Positions 35,228-48,590 of a DNA stretch of 64,000 bases are shown in pieces. Location of the stretch: positions 15,249,001-15,313,000 of the forward strand of contig CM062204.1 in the NCBI GenBank assembly GCA_031216445.1, given 5' to 3'. This DNA comes from Lateolabrax maculatus (taxonomy: Eukaryota > Chordata > Actinopteri > Acropomatiformes > Lateolabracidae). The position numbers and the translations under genes are program-made. The notes under the pieces were generated by a model that had not been told where the DNA came from, searched no databases, and saw only the letters and a list, made by a program, of their open reading frames with translations. Each line of letters begins with the position of its first letter. Position 1 is the first letter of the stretch.

Positions 35228-38200
35228 ATATCAGCATATCAGTATAAAACATGACGCTAAATTCACAAAAGATCAAAGTAATAACTTTGATCATCATAAT
35301 AGTTACCTCTTAATTTAAAGTATAAGCACATGTAGTATAATGTGTCAAAGCAATAGTTCAAGACAATTTGTGGTTTTAGGGAGAGGAACTCTAGAAAGAA
35401 AGTGAATAAGTTTATATCCCTAAAATGTTGACTTTAGTTAAATAGGCTACATTTTTTAAATTGTTGTATGCAGGTTTCATTTTACTTGTGATCAGAAATC
35501 CATCAACTATTCAATTCAGTCAGTGGATTATTGACTATTCTTGTACTTTTGTTTAAACAACACGGGTAAACTTAAAAATGTTTTTTTAGTTAAGTGTCTC
35601 ACACTACCCCTCTTACACCTTTAACAAATGTTAAAAATGGACAGACTTTTAAACAAAACAATGCAAATATTACCAGCATGACAAAAGTGTGATTCAAACT
35701 CAGATTATGTATATCAGTTTATCTTGACAATGGCCTGATCTGCTGTGTGAGGGTGTGACATTGTGTAGGAGATGGTTACTTTTTGGTTTCATTGATTGTA
35801 ATATAAATGTTGACCAAGGGTGCGTTAATATTTCTGATGATTTGATATGTTTAAAAACATTCTCTGAACTTACTTACCATGTGTAATTCTAAATATTGCT
35901 ATCTGCAGTATATTTGTTTCTTTTTATAAGTTTGCATATTACAAAAAAAGACTTATGTTTTCTTATCTGTTCATTATACATTTTAAATGGTATTGTGTTC
36001 TATAGTTTTCAGAGTTGTTTGGCTTTTTCTCACTCAAGGATAGTGTGGCAGCGTCTGTGAGTTTTAGGACTTAGTGAATCATGTTTCTGTTTTGTTGACA
36101 CTTTGAGCAATGACTTCACAACTGATCATTTGAATATGTAAATACCGAACCCAACATTCAAACTCTGTCAAAACAAATATCCCTTTGTATCTACATAGAG
36201 GTGATAAAGAAAAAACAGGTAGCTCCAGGGCTGACTTAAAAATACATAAAAAAAAATATGAATTAATAAATAATGTAGTGTGTGTAAATAGTTGATAGAT
36301 GTACTTTGTTACATGAGTTATAATGATTCAATTATTATGTTTTTTTTTTTCTGGTTATAAAAATGTGTGATTATGTTTATAATTAATCTTGTTGCATGTT
36401 CTTGAAAAGATGTTACACTAAAATGTTTTTGTTGCAGAATTAAAAATATCAAATAGGCTTTAAAGCCGCACGTCAGTTAAACTGGAGTCCTGCCCTTTTC
36501 TTTCTCTCTAACTCAGCTGAGTGCAGGTTCTGTGATGACTAAGACTGAGAGAGACTGTTCACTAGGGACCCTACACACACCCCACCCCCACCCCCACCAC
36601 CACCACAGCCACCTGCTTGCCATGAACGAAGTCTTTGTGATTGACACAACTATCTCATCTGCCTTCCCCTCACGGCCAGTAAACACCACGGCCAAAAAGC
36701 AGTGACCTAGTCTGTTTGAGAGCAGATCATAAACTTGATTTTAAAGTGTTCCCAGAGACGGCTTTTTAAATTTGAGTTGGAAGTCACCTCAATTAAATTC
36801 GTTCCCAGCGGCAAATTACAACCGCTGTCACTGACTCACAGCTCTCCTTCAAAACATATGAAAAACTAGAATGTGATTTACTTATCCTTTGCCTTCTTTA
36901 TCAGCCTTTTTCTAATTTCTATTTCTGTTCAGCTTTTCTCTCATCCTTCCTCGAAAGCTCTCCAGCTCTGCGCTCAGTTAGAAAGTGTGTTTTCCATTTA
37001 CAAATGACAGTCATTTCAAGGATAAAGACTTGCAATCATACCAATGAGCTAAATGTCACATCAGACATCAGGGGTACATACATGTTTTCAGAAAGCATGT
37101 TTTTCAGTTTCAGAAAGTATCGCCAGCTCACGGTGACAAGGTATGTGAAGCAGTCTGAACAAAGGAAAGGGATCTTCTAGGAGTTATGGAGGAACCGGTT
37201 AATTGAATCCTTTTTCACTGATTCCCAGATTCCTAGTGGTAGTAATTCACACAGTTACAGTACTTGATCTAGATGTAACCGATACCCAGCAACCACCAGT
37301 ATTAATGTAAGCTCTGTATTTGGTATTCAAATGGTAAACCAATGCAAAGCAGCCACTTGGTTTGGTGTTGTGCTTGTTGTTTTGTTGCTTTATTTTTGGA
37401 AGGAAAGTAAAGGCTTTAAGTGCAGCTGCAGGCGAGCCTGTTGGCAGCTGTATGCTAATAGCTTGCCTTGTTTGTGACTTTGAAATCAAAGCCAGTCTTA
37501 TTCTGGTCAGTGCTGGCCTTAAGGCTGTCAGTTTCTGGATTGCAGTGGAAAAATAAAAAAATAAATAAACTAAAATTGTTATTGGCAAAACGGAGACTTT
37601 GGACATTTAGACGTTACGTGCTAAAGGTTTATGTTTACTGTCATGGTCTACGTTGGTCTGGTCAGGAAAAACTTTTGGGGCCTTTATAAAAGTGTAAAAA
37701 ACGTATTTGGGCAAAAATCCAGAAGCGCGAAAATAAAGGCAGAATCCCACCACTGTACATGAAGTGATAGTCACAAAATGTTTTTCTAATCACTTCAGTC
37801 CTGTCACTCTTTCTTTGCAACTCACGATCCCTTCAACTACTTTTGCCCCTGCCCTGATTATTTACCTCCCATTTTCTCACCTTGCAAGTTTTTCTTTGAA
37901 TCCTTTTAAGTCCTTCTTCAGTTTTCTTTTCTTCATATCGATTCCCCTTCTCTGTCTACCTTTCTCCTCTCTCTATCTTTCATGCCTCCCTCCTCTCCTC
38001 TCCATGTAGGCTGTGTGATATGTAAATGCACAGACAGCTGCTCTCGTTCTCCGAGTTTTGATTCAGCAGTCGGCGTAATTAACGGCTCTGCGAACTGTGA
38101 CTCATCCCAAACTAGGTGAGAGCAACTCTGTCAGCCAATAAGCACACTCTCTTTTTCTCTTTTCTCTCACTGTGGTCTCCTCTCTCCCTCTTTCTCTCTC

Positions 38201-41200
38201 TCTCTCTCAGACACATACGCACACATTGTAGGGTATTTACTGAGACATTCACTGAGACCCTTGCAAACTCATGCCCAAAAACTAACCCTAAAACATTTGG
38301 GGTCATCTCCCAGTGGCTGACCGGTGCATTGTTATCCTGTCATCTTCCTCCTCCTCTCATTTCTTTTTTCAACTAAACCCTGCAGTAACATCTCTGCTCT
38401 CTGGCCCTGTCTTCCTCCTCAAGCCTACTTATCTCTTTAATGGGGATATCAATTAACATGGGAAACTGGGACCCCAAGGCCCTAAGAGAATTAATGCATA
38501 ACATCTTAAGCCACAGAGACAGGCTCCAATGTGCTCATCTGCTCTCTCTCTCCTGTACTTTTTTCGTGCCCTTTCTATTTTTCTTCTCTGGTGGTTTGCT
38601 TCTGCTGAAAAAAAATTATTATTTTTTTTTTTTTGAAACCTCTTCTTAGGTTTGGGCCACTTATTTACATACAGTAGAAGGTTTTATGTAACGTTCTTAT
38701 AATTTGGCAGGGGTTTGGCGAGACTTGCACACTTATCACAGCATGTTGCAAACATACACTCTGTTTTGGATATTTGACTATGGTAATGGCCCAGCGGTTT
38801 GTGTTGGGTATAAATAACTGATAAAACAAAATGACGTCTAGGCTTCAAATCTAAAATGATAAAACTAACAAGTAATATATGACCACATCATAAACATGTG
38901 ATCAGCAGCATTACTGTCATCATATTACTTTTCCTAAGTAACACAGTACTGTATTTCAATAGGTTTAATTTTCAGTAATTCAATTATGGTTACTACCCTT
39001 CTGAAAAATGTTGTTGTGTTTATAAAATTATTTTGCTTTCATCATTTCCCCCACCATTGTAATAAAGCATGTGAATGTAGAAAAAACTTAAAGAAGGTAG
39101 TTTGTATTTTTTGAAGTAGGGTTGTACTTATACATACATCAGCGTATTACCTAGAGAAGGTGACAGTAATTGCCTCCCCAGTTTGGAGAAGCGAACACTC
39201 AGCCATGGACAGCTGTGGACGGGGTCAGCAGCCATACGCACTGGGGGTACGCTGACTGTCATCTACTCAAGGTACACAGACTATGGATAAGTACCATACA
39301 ACCCCACATCAAAAAATCCAAACAATCCTTTTAAGTGCGAAGTGTCAAGTGACAAGTGGGGGTGTTGTAATAATTTTTGATTTGATGCCACATATAGTTT
39401 AAAATATCATCATTAAAAATGTAAATTGAGTCCAGGTCAGAATCTACTGCAGCAAACTCAACAAATATGCAGTCTGTTAAAACACTCACTAAGGAATCAT
39501 GGTAGTCATCAAATTCAAGGCAAAATAACTTAATCCTGTTATTGATTACAGCGTGCCTCAACCACATCTGAACAGGTTTTCAACCATGTGCACAGGAAGT
39601 AAGAGAGAGAGCAATGGAGAGGTAGCTAGCTCAACCCTTCCACCAAACAGACATTGATATTGGATGATTTTGTAAAATCGCTTCAATGCAATATTATTAC
39701 ATAATTAACAATAAAACATAATTATTGCAAGCATATTTTAATAAATCATTCTGACAAAGACATGGCAACCAAACAAGGGTTGTGTTATGATCGATGTTTG
39801 GCAACCAATTGTTGTTGGTCTGCGTTTAGCACATAACATGACCATCCACCAACATGAGTCTGACCTTCACACTGTTACCTTCCACCACAGTACATAAGGG
39901 TCACACCCCTGATTGCATTTGCACTGAATGTTGGTATTGGACATAAATCTTGTGCAGAATCATCCAATATGGACGTCGTTCTTACAAGGAAACTGGGATA
40001 GGTAGTGTATGAAATGCACTGAATGCCTACAGTAGAATCAGCAACTGTCAGACAAATTCTGAACAAGATCCCAAATGACAGGTAAGCATTACTATGATTT
40101 TTAGAAAATAATGAGCAATATGATTATCTTTTTAGGCAATAGCAATGATGTAATATTGTTGGAGAAATAAGAAATTAGTAATGGATTCTATTTTTCCCAT
40201 AATAACATTCCTTAACTGTGGCAATCAGTAATATTCCACTGCACAAAATGATTAATATGTCACCATGGTTTTGCAAGTACAGCTGCTCAAATTCACACCC
40301 CTCTGTTAAATATATGGCTGTTTTACTTAAATTTCAAGCATTCTGAACTGGCAGGCTGGCTTGATTATGTGTGCTATAATTGCTGAGAGAGCCACAGCAA
40401 AGCAGCATGCACTCCAATCCACAAACAAACTTTACCTTGAAAGCTGCCTCACATGTTCTATCTAATAGGCCATTTTCACAGCAGACAATAGGACATGTCA
40501 GTCAATCAACCAATAACACTTACACTGACTTTGTTCTGACCCTGTAACCAATGACAGTGTGAATTGGCAAGCACGCACAATACCAGGACAATGAAACAAA
40601 ACAGCTGAATTTAAAATATAGAATATAAAACTTTATATATATTTATAACAACATTTACCATTTAACCTTGAGTTACTTAAGCAACAATACATTTATTAAA
40701 CTTATTTACACACAGTGTCATCAGAAACATTGTGCTTTATTGAGTGTCTGTGTGACAATACAATCAGCCAATATGTCCGTACACACGTTAGTATTTCTGA
40801 TGTTTGAGAGCTGCCCCATCGTCATGATGTTTCTGAACAGTCACATTTCACTGATTGTACCTTTAATAATAGTTAAACCAGTAGCAGTAGAAGCATAAGT
40901 AGTCGACACTGGGGTGAACAAAAGTGTTATATAACTAACAGTGTATTTGACAAGAAAAGCTTAGAGGCCACAAACCACAGCATGACTCACTGTGTTTAGG
41001 TGCTGCCTCCCCTTCCTCAATTGAAATAAGATATCGTAAATATTTTCTTAAACCTCCAATATCCAACAGGATGACTTGACCTTATGATGTGAGGTTACAT
41101 TAGGGTTCTATTTTCTGCTGTGTCAGAGTTTAAGGTCTTAAGGTCAACATTGATATGATATAATCAATGTCTAAATGACGACACAGTTGGGAGGTGATGA

Positions 41201-42564
41201 CCTGTAGTGGCAGAAGACGATACAGGCTGATATTAATGGCATTATTGATATTCCAGTCATTTTGGGGGTGAAATACTTTAATCTCATCCAAACCTCTACT
41301 TCACCCTCTTTTTTTTTTGTTTTTTACTTTCTAAAAAATTTCAGCTTTAAAAAAGCTCTAAAAATGTGTGTCATTTTGTTCGTCACAGTAGTGTAACCAT
41401 GTCCTAACTGAGCACACACCTCCAAAACACACAGCTAAAACGTTTTGCTTCAAACCCGTCCAACCACGGATGTTGTCAAATGGTCAGTAAACCGCCACCT
41501 CCGAGATAAAATTCAAAACCAATCAGAAGAGCTGATCCCATTCATATCCATTATACTGTGCACTGGATCAATAGTGACAAGGTCTGCAGCTCATCGCTCT
41601 GGGGCTGTCAGCAGGGGAAGCCCTAATCTATAAGAAAATGGCTGGCCACCAGCGCAGGCTAGGAGGGCCGTATAAATGAAACATGGATGTTTATCAAGCT
41701 GGGTAAGATTTATTTAGATATGTGCGTGATTAAGTGTTTGATGTTACTCTTTGAACACAATGTGAGCCAGGGGTTCAACAGATGGGAGGGGTGCCTGTCT
41801 CTGTGTGTGTATGCATATCTGCTTGTGTGTCAGAGAATGTGCATATGCCTTGTCTTTTTTCCCCCTTTATGACGTTTGAAACGCTTTTTTTTCCTCCCTT
41901 ATTTAAACCATGTTGCTTTGGTACCCCCTGAGCTTTCAAACCCCTGGGTGGTCGATATGGCCTAGTTTTTGAATTTCCTGCTGCACACAAACAACTGGCA
42001 CACATACAATGCACCGTCAGCCCCACTCGCACACACAGCAATACAGACCTTGTAAGCAAACCGACAGAACATGTATGAAGGTGCTTTATATTTTCCTTTT
42101 TCATTCCAGACAGGACAAGAAAAGCATCTGAAGAGGGAAAGGGTGGATGAAGGAAGGGAGGAGGTGCAAGAAGAGGAAGGGGAGGAGATGAGGAGGGGGG
42201 AAATGAAGGAGGAAGAGGATGGGAAGAAAGGGAGGGCTGAAATATAATAATGTGTCACAGTATATGGAGCCAAGCCAAGACACATGCTGTGAATATCTGT
42301 GGTGGTTTTTTGCTGAACCGGTTGTTGTAGCGTTAAAAATATAATGCCAAATATGTCCCTGTGTCTGGCTTGCTTTAATGATGACAGCTCAGGGGATGGA
42401 TAATTAAGACAAAGGGATGAGCAGTTTGCCTCTATATAGCTTTAATAGTTTTCCAATGGGTCTTATTCAATGTTACGTATAGGACATTGATACTTTGACC
42501 TACTCAGTGAACCTATCAGAGCTAGTTTACAGGATAAATCACTTTATAGGACTGTTTTGAAGGA
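35228..42564. other. Non-coding interval between the receptor and the LINE
   Basis: AT-rich DNA predominates. Content: a C/A-rich patch at 36570-36606 (CCCCACCCCCACC, then ACCACC repeats); pyrimidine-rich stretches near 37900-38010, 38140-38210 and 38340-38420; a T run near 38620; and a purine-only block at 42108-42241. A minus-strand frame at 39331-39567 has protein-like wording (RIKLFCLEFDDYHDSLVSVL) but no family I recognise and no convincing splice sites; it may be a transposon remnant. Confidence 0.5.
42108..42241. repeat. Purine-rich block (A/G on the plus strand)
   Basis: About 130 bases are almost entirely A and G on the plus strand, in irregular GGA/GAA units such as GGAAGGGGAGGAGATGAGGA. 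No coding role is apparent. Confidence 0.8.
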
Positions 42565-44732
42565 CTCTCAGGAGCTTCTTCAATGATAGAATTCTAACTA
42601 TTAGAGACAAAATTCACCATCTTGTGCCCTCAACCAGTTCAGATCTATCTTCAAGCACAGGAACCTTGGAAACAGCTGTAGAACCTGATATATTTAGACT
42701 GCTTGTCTCCCATCAACCTTCACCAACAACATGTTTCATAGACCCCATCCCTAGGCTTCTTAAAGAAGTTCTTATTATCCTTAGTTAACACTTTTTTACT
42801 AAACATGATCAATCTGTCTTTATCAAAAGGCTACGTACCACAGTCCTTTAAATTAGCTGTAATTAAACCTCTTCTTAAAAAGCCTACGCTTGATTCAGGG
42901 CTTTTAGCCAACTATAGACCTACATCTAACCTTCCATTTCTCTCTAAGATCCGTGTGAAAGCGGTCGCCAATCAGTTATGCGACTTAATAGTTTATTTGA
43001 AAGTTTTGGGTCAGGATTGATCAGTGCATCATAATACAAAGACAGCACTGGTGAAAGTGACAAATGACCTTCTGATTGCGTCAGACAAAGGATTTGTCTC
43101 TGTACTTGTTTTGTTAGATCTTAGTGCCGCGTTCCACACTATTGACCATCAGATCCGATAACAGAGACTGGAGCATTTGATTGGCATTAAAGGACCCACA
43201 CTAAGCTGGTTTAAGTCCTATTAATCAGATAGATTTCAGTTTGTATATGTTAATGATGAATCCTCCGTCCACATCAAAGTTATTTGTGGAGTTCCATAAG
43301 GTTCTGTGCTTGGGCCACTTCTTATTCAGCTTATATATGCTTCTTTTAAGCAATATTATTAGGAAACACTCCATAAACTTTCACTGCTATGCAGATGATA
43401 CTCAATTATATTTATCGATAAAGCCATATGAAACCGATCAGTTCAGACCTGCAATTTTTTGCTGTTAAACTCAGACCAAATTGAAGTTATTGTACTTTGA
43501 CCCAAACACCTATAAAAACACCTATTATCTATAGACATAGTTACTCCAAATGGCATTGCCCTGGCCTCAAGCACCACTGTAAGAAATCTAGAGTAACCTT
43601 TGATCAGGACATGTCCTTTAACATTGTGAACATCAGGCACATCCTGTTTCAAAAAGAACCTGAAAAACTAGTCTGTGCATTTGTTACTTCTACGTTGGAT
43701 TATTGTTATTCCTTATTATCGGGCTGCCCAAATAAGTCTCTAAAGACTCTCTAGCTGATCCAAAATGCTAGAGTAATACTAGAGTAACTAGCAAAAGAAA
43801 CCATATTTCTCCAATATTAGCTTTTCTGCACTGCCTCCCTGTAAAATCCAGAATAGAATTTAAAATCCTCCACCTCCCCTATAAAGCTCTTCATGGTCAG
43901 GCACCATCAGATCTTAAAGAGGTCATAGTACCCTATTACACCGCTACAACACTGCGCTCACAGAATGCAAGCCAAGGCTAAGTTGTGGTTCCTACAGTCT
44001 CTAAAAGTGGAACGGGTTACCAAGCTCTACTCCTGTAGAACCAGCTCCCAGTTTGGGTACGGGAGGCAGACACCCTCTCCTCATTTAGAAGTATGCAAAA
44101 AACGTTCCTCTTTGATAAATTTTATATTTAGGGCTGGCTCAGGTGAGCCATGAACCATCCCTTAGTTATGCTGCTATAGGCCTAGACTGCCAGGGGATTT
44201 CCCATAATACACTGAGCTTCTCCCTCTTCCTCTCCCTCTCCATCCGTACGCATTCTTATCCCATTAATGCATGTTACTAGCTCCACATCTTCCCCGTAGT
44301 TTTTGTGCTTTTTTTGCCTTCTCACTTCATGCAGGTATTTCTGCCTCTGGAGCTGTAGAGTCTGGATATGTGACAGCAGGCCAGCAACTGGCCCCATGTT
44401 ACTGTTCCACACTCACTGCTACAGTTATTATTATTAGTCTTATTATTATGTTGTTTCTCCTCCTGCTGTCTCTCCCCTCTCCCCCTCTCTCCTCCCCTTT
44501 CAACCCAACTGGGTCGAGGCAGATGGCTGCCCACCCAAAGCCTGGTTCTGCTCGAGGTTTTTACCTGTTAAAAGGAAGTTTTTGCTCGCCACTGTCACCA
44601 AGTGTTTGTTCATGGATGGAATTGTTGGGTCCTTGTAAATAATATTTTAAAGAGTATGGTCTAGACCTATGTGAAAAGTGTTTTGATATAACTTTTGTTA
44701 TGATTTGGCGCTATACAAATAAAATGGCTTAA
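42565..44732 (+). mobile_element. Decayed L2-type LINE retrotransposon, 5'-truncated
   Basis: Broken reverse-transcriptase pieces follow in order on the plus strand: RILTIRDKIHHL, then GYVPQSFKLAVIKPLLKKP with ANYRPTSNLPFLSK, then SVLVLLDLSAAFHTID-like wording, the catalytic YADDTQLYLSI at 43388-43420, TFDQDMSFN, and VTSTLDYCYSLLSGCPNKSL. The 3' end carries ATTTGGCGCTATACAAATAA at about 44703, typical of fish L2/Maui-like elements that finish in a short tail repeat. The endonuclease domain is absent. Stops and frame changes break the protein into five or more short frames, so it is dead. The short frames at 42805, 43241, 43497 and 43965 are parts of it rather than genes. Confidence 0.87.
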
Positions 44733-45398
44733 CTTGACTTTATCATCCATCTATTCTACCAATCTCCATGGTCTGCAACTGTTACATACATACAGCAAAG
44801 CACATGAAAACTGCTGGCCCAGGCAAGCCTGCATGAGAAACATTTACAAAGAATTTCCTCGTATTATTTGGGTGAATCATGAACGTGAATACAGATGGAC
44901 TGATGGATACAGATATAACAGCAGGTGCATAGCAATAAGATTCATCACCTTGAAGTCCAGGTTTAAACCTAAATCTACTGGAGTGTTGAGTCCCAGAGTG
45001 TCTTAAAAAAAATGCTCTGAAGCCAATGTATCTTTCACAACGAGAGTCTTAAACTTTAAAACAAGAAAGTAAAGGTTTTATACTATGCACTTCTGCCCTT
45101 CCTTATGACTTACTCTGTTTGCCCTTTGCAAGGAGAAATGAAAATGATCTGATTGATTAACCAATTATCTCACTGACTAGTTGACTCATTGATTCACATA
45201 TAGGGAATCTTTTAACACTGTTGTCTCTTAAACAGTTTTGTATAGTTACAATTTGATTACACAGAAATCAAAGACTTGTATACCATACATTGCAAGCACA
45301 GATCAATATTCCAACATTTATGCAATGTTGGACACATCACAAAAAACACTCCAATGAACCCACATACATGTACATACGGATACACAAGTACAAATCTG

Positions 45399-45404
<6 letters not shown>

Positions 45405-45443
<39 letters not shown>

Positions 45444-45640
45444 CACTCATTTCATCCCACATGCTCTGTAAATAGAGAGCAGGATGTTGCAGACATTTGG
45501 GTGTATGAACAAACAAGAGATGCTCCTAGAAAGAGAGAGAAAAATAGGGAGAGAGAGAGCAAAGAAGGAGGGTCGGATGAGAGAGGGGTAGAGAGACTGA
45601 GAGGATGGAGACGGAGAGAGAGAGAGAGACTAGAGCTAGG
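45405..45640. repeat. CA microsatellite followed by a GA-rich block
   Basis: A CA run at 45405-45447 is followed by about 100 bases of GAGAGA-rich DNA (45525-45640). The 129-codon frame crossing both is a translation of the repeats. Confidence 0.85.
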
Positions 45641-47511
45641 GGTAGGTGGACAGATGAAGTGGTGACTCAGGAATGAGATATGAAAAGAAAAGATTCAGCA
45701 CTTGGAATTATTCTCCTCCTCCTCCACCTTTCTCCTCTCTCGTTCTCTCTGTGGACAGGAAAGGTAGCATGAGACAGACATGGATCTCACCATGAACTTT
45801 GCCCTTTCTCTACATCGCTCCATCCATCTTCTCTCCTCTCTCTCCCCTGTCCTACCTCTTTTTTTCCTCTTTCCTCACTCTGGTTCCTTCTCTTCGTGTC
45901 CTCCTGCAGGAGAGTCCAGAGAGTCTGCCACTCTTACCTTGTGAGTAGCAGCAGGCACCAAGCAGTCAAGATTACAGTTGGAACTGGGACACAAACCTTT
46001 AGCCTGCAAAATTTGCGGAGATGAAGGTATAATACGAAAGTGAAATAACAAATAATACTAGTAAAATAAAATACTACAGTGGTCTGGCAATGCTGGCACA
46101 CACCACAAAATGATCAGTTTGAACATAAATTATTACACCTACACAATTTTTGTAGCTTTTAAGTCCTGTCACTATTGCTTTATTCCTAAAATGATGGACA
46201 GAGGTGTATTTGTTCTCAGTTAAGATCTTGCCTTTGGCCGTGACCTGGATGCTTCCAGTCAGCCCCAGAGGAGGACAGAAAGTGTCGCAAATGTGATTTA
46301 AATGAGGGTGACAGAATGAATTGCATTTTATACTTTTACTGTCCATTTTGAGTTTGAACTTTTCATGAACATGACAGATATTGTAGTACTGTATGTTTAA
46401 CATGACATAAAAATGTAGACTGCAGTTCTCATATGAGGAGTTTTCCGGAAGTTCAGTTGTTAAACGCTTGTCATCACCGTATGAAAGCTTTGTATGTGTT
46501 ATTTGTTAATTATATATACTGATATACTGTGTTTGATACTTGGATTTACCACCATATGTTTGTTTGCTTACTTTCCTTTTTGTTTTCTCTTGTCTCTATA
46601 ATGTACCGCAGGGTTTCCCCCATGGAAATTTGTAGCCGAGGTGTTGACGCTTCTTGTCTCGTAATCAATTTAGTTAGTAGATGATGCCCTGAACAGAGGC
46701 TACACTCACAAAATATATGGCATTTGTTGCGTGAAACGTCACCTCTATCCACAGGTCAAAGCTTTATTTCATAAGAGTTTATTCATTTTTTAGATGTTTG
46801 TAAAGGATGGTCCAGTACTGCTTTAAAACACTGACACGTGTGTCAGTGTATGAAAGGATTAATTCATCCATTCATTTTTCAGTATGTCTTAAAAATGGAA
46901 CATTGCATTACGGTATTTCCTTTCTGTAAAAGGAGAAAACCAATCTGCTGCAGTACATTCATCAAAATAGGGGAGGAATCCTGGACGTGTGGTTTTCACC
47001 AAATTAATGTGTGGGTGATAAACACCGCAAGTCTCTTAAGATGCCTCCTCCACCTGAGGGATGTCTGGCTGAGAGCCAAAACGTCCCAGGTCATCTCTTG
47101 AAAGCATCTTTAAGGGGGGGCACTGCACCTTGAGGAGCATGAAGGGAGGTAAATGCAGTTTGAAGTTATCACCCTGCCTATCTCTCCCATTTTTTAAATC
47201 CAAATTATCTTTATTAGGGATGTAAATAAGAAATAAGTTGTACAATAATGGTATAATCTTTATCTTTGTGTGTGTCAGGACCCACAGCCTCTCCTCGTGG
47301 CTGCCAGCCTTAGTATTGCAACCATAAACAGTTGCCTTTGAGTGCCTCTGTAGAATCGGGGGACTTATTTTTCAACACTTTGGATGTAGGTGGTGCATTT
47401 CCTGCAAGGCATAGGTGGTTTGTGTTTCATATCTTGACCCACCAGAATAACTTTTAAGTGGTGGTTTGTTTAATTCAATTGACTGAGCCTGTCTCTCACT
47501 GCAGCACCTCT

Positions 47512-47514
<3 letters not shown>

Positions 47515-47553
<39 letters not shown>
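47515..47553. repeat. CT microsatellite at the edge of the CpG-rich block
   Basis: A pure CT run of about 39 bases continues into CCCTCC units to about 47590. CT/GA tracts often sit beside animal promoters, and the CpG-rich segment begins directly after this one. Confidence 0.9.
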
Positions 47554-47555
<2 letters not shown>

Positions 47556-47589
47556 CCTCCCTCTCTCCCTCCCTCCCTCTATCCCTCTC

Positions 47590-47864
47590 TCCTCCGGAGC
47601 TTATCTCGGTGCGCATCGTCAGCATCAGTTTGAAGTCAAATCTGACAGCCGCTGCCTTGCCTGGTCCTTTTTCCCGTCTCTTTTCCTCTCTGGTGGCCAT
47701 CCCGTCTCGTTTGAGAGGTACAGACCCGGATTAGCGAGCTAAACGTGTGTAATTATTGATGTACTTTTTTTTTAAATTTATTTATTTATTTTTTGGGTGG
47801 GTGGGTGGAGGGAGGTTTGACCTCGATTGTCGCCCGGGATGAGAAAGTCTCTGTAGACTGACGT

Positions 47865-47901
<37 letters not shown>

Positions 47902-48590
47902 GTGGTCTTACCTTCTTTGTTTTTTTGTTTTTTTTTTTTAGTCTCTGCAGCTCAGTCGGGACTGTGGGAGCGCGACTGATCGCTGTCTTCAACTTGGGGT
48001 GAAGAAAGACGAGGGAAAACTCCTCGGGATTCTCCGTACACCGAGCCCTGATCCGGATCTTCTGGTGAGCACTCTTTGGCCAAAATTGTCGCTCGATCTG
48101 AGTCCTTCGCGTTTTCCGGCAAACATCGCAAAGTGTCTCCCCCCCCCACCACCCACCCCCGATTTGTTGTGCGTGATTTGCAACTCGCGTGTCTAAACGG
48201 CCGCGGCCACTTTTTTTTTTGTCTGCTTTTAAGATCACTTCGGGGAGCATTATCTTGACTTGTTTGTTTTTTTTTTTTTTTTTTTTTTCTGGTGCCAAAA
48301 GCTGGGAAAAAAAAAAAAAAAAACCCAGGGGGGGCAGCGTGGCAGCGCCGCTCGGTCGCTCCTCTCCTTCCAGCCGTGGCAGCGAAGTTGTCGCTCACTG
48401 TGCACGCCGATCAAACGTGGCCATTTGTGACAATTATCAAGTCAGTATTCCTATCACGGATGGGGAGTAAAAAAAAAAAAAAAAAAAACAGAGCCGGCCG
48501 GGATGAGGGAGAGGGGGAGAGATTAGGTGCGAGGAGTGTGAGAAGAAAGAAACATTTGAGGGATCCCTCAGGGAAGCGCTGCTTCCCCCC
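47590..48590. promoter_or_regulatory. CpG-rich block, candidate promoter
   Basis: CG dinucleotides are dense here (for example GTGGGAGCGCGACTGATCGC and AACGGCCGCGGCCAC) while the surrounding tens of kilobases are CpG-poor. CT repeats at 47515-47553 and 47866-47898, and long A and T runs at 48264-48323 and 48469-48488, interrupt it. This is how unmethylated vertebrate promoters look. The direction is uncertain: a donor is visible on the plus strand at 48064 (CTG then GTGAGC) and one on the minus strand near 47913 (AAG then GTAAGA). Long frames through the A/T runs are Lys/Phe artefacts. Confidence 0.55.
47951..48064 (+). other. Candidate 5' untranslated exon in the CpG-rich block
   Basis: A T-rich tract ending GTCTCTGCAG gives an acceptor and CTTCTG then GTGAGC gives a donor, framing 114 CpG-rich bases. 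It contains no ATG, so it would be untranslated or internal. If fish keep the human order, with PTPRD divergent from TYRP1 and carrying many non-coding first exons, this could be a ptprd leader exon. Nothing in the exon itself identifies ptprd. Confidence 0.35.

Larger units (their letters stand above)
44733..47590. other. Non-coding interval between the LINE and the CpG-rich block
   Basis: The interval contains a CA repeat at 45405-45447, a GA-rich block at about 45525-45640 and a pyrimidine-rich stretch at 45710-45900. A 31-base candidate exon lies at 45910-45940. A hAT-like start (CAGGGTTTCCCCC) near 46609 has no visible partner end. No gene is supported. Confidence 0.5.

Noticed and set aside
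43241..44153. Several short plus-strand frames as separate genes
   Set aside because: They are fragments of one broken LINE reverse transcriptase.
46609..46760. hAT-like terminus (CAGGGTTTCCCCC)
   Set aside because: No matching inverted end or 8-bp duplication was found within 1 kb.
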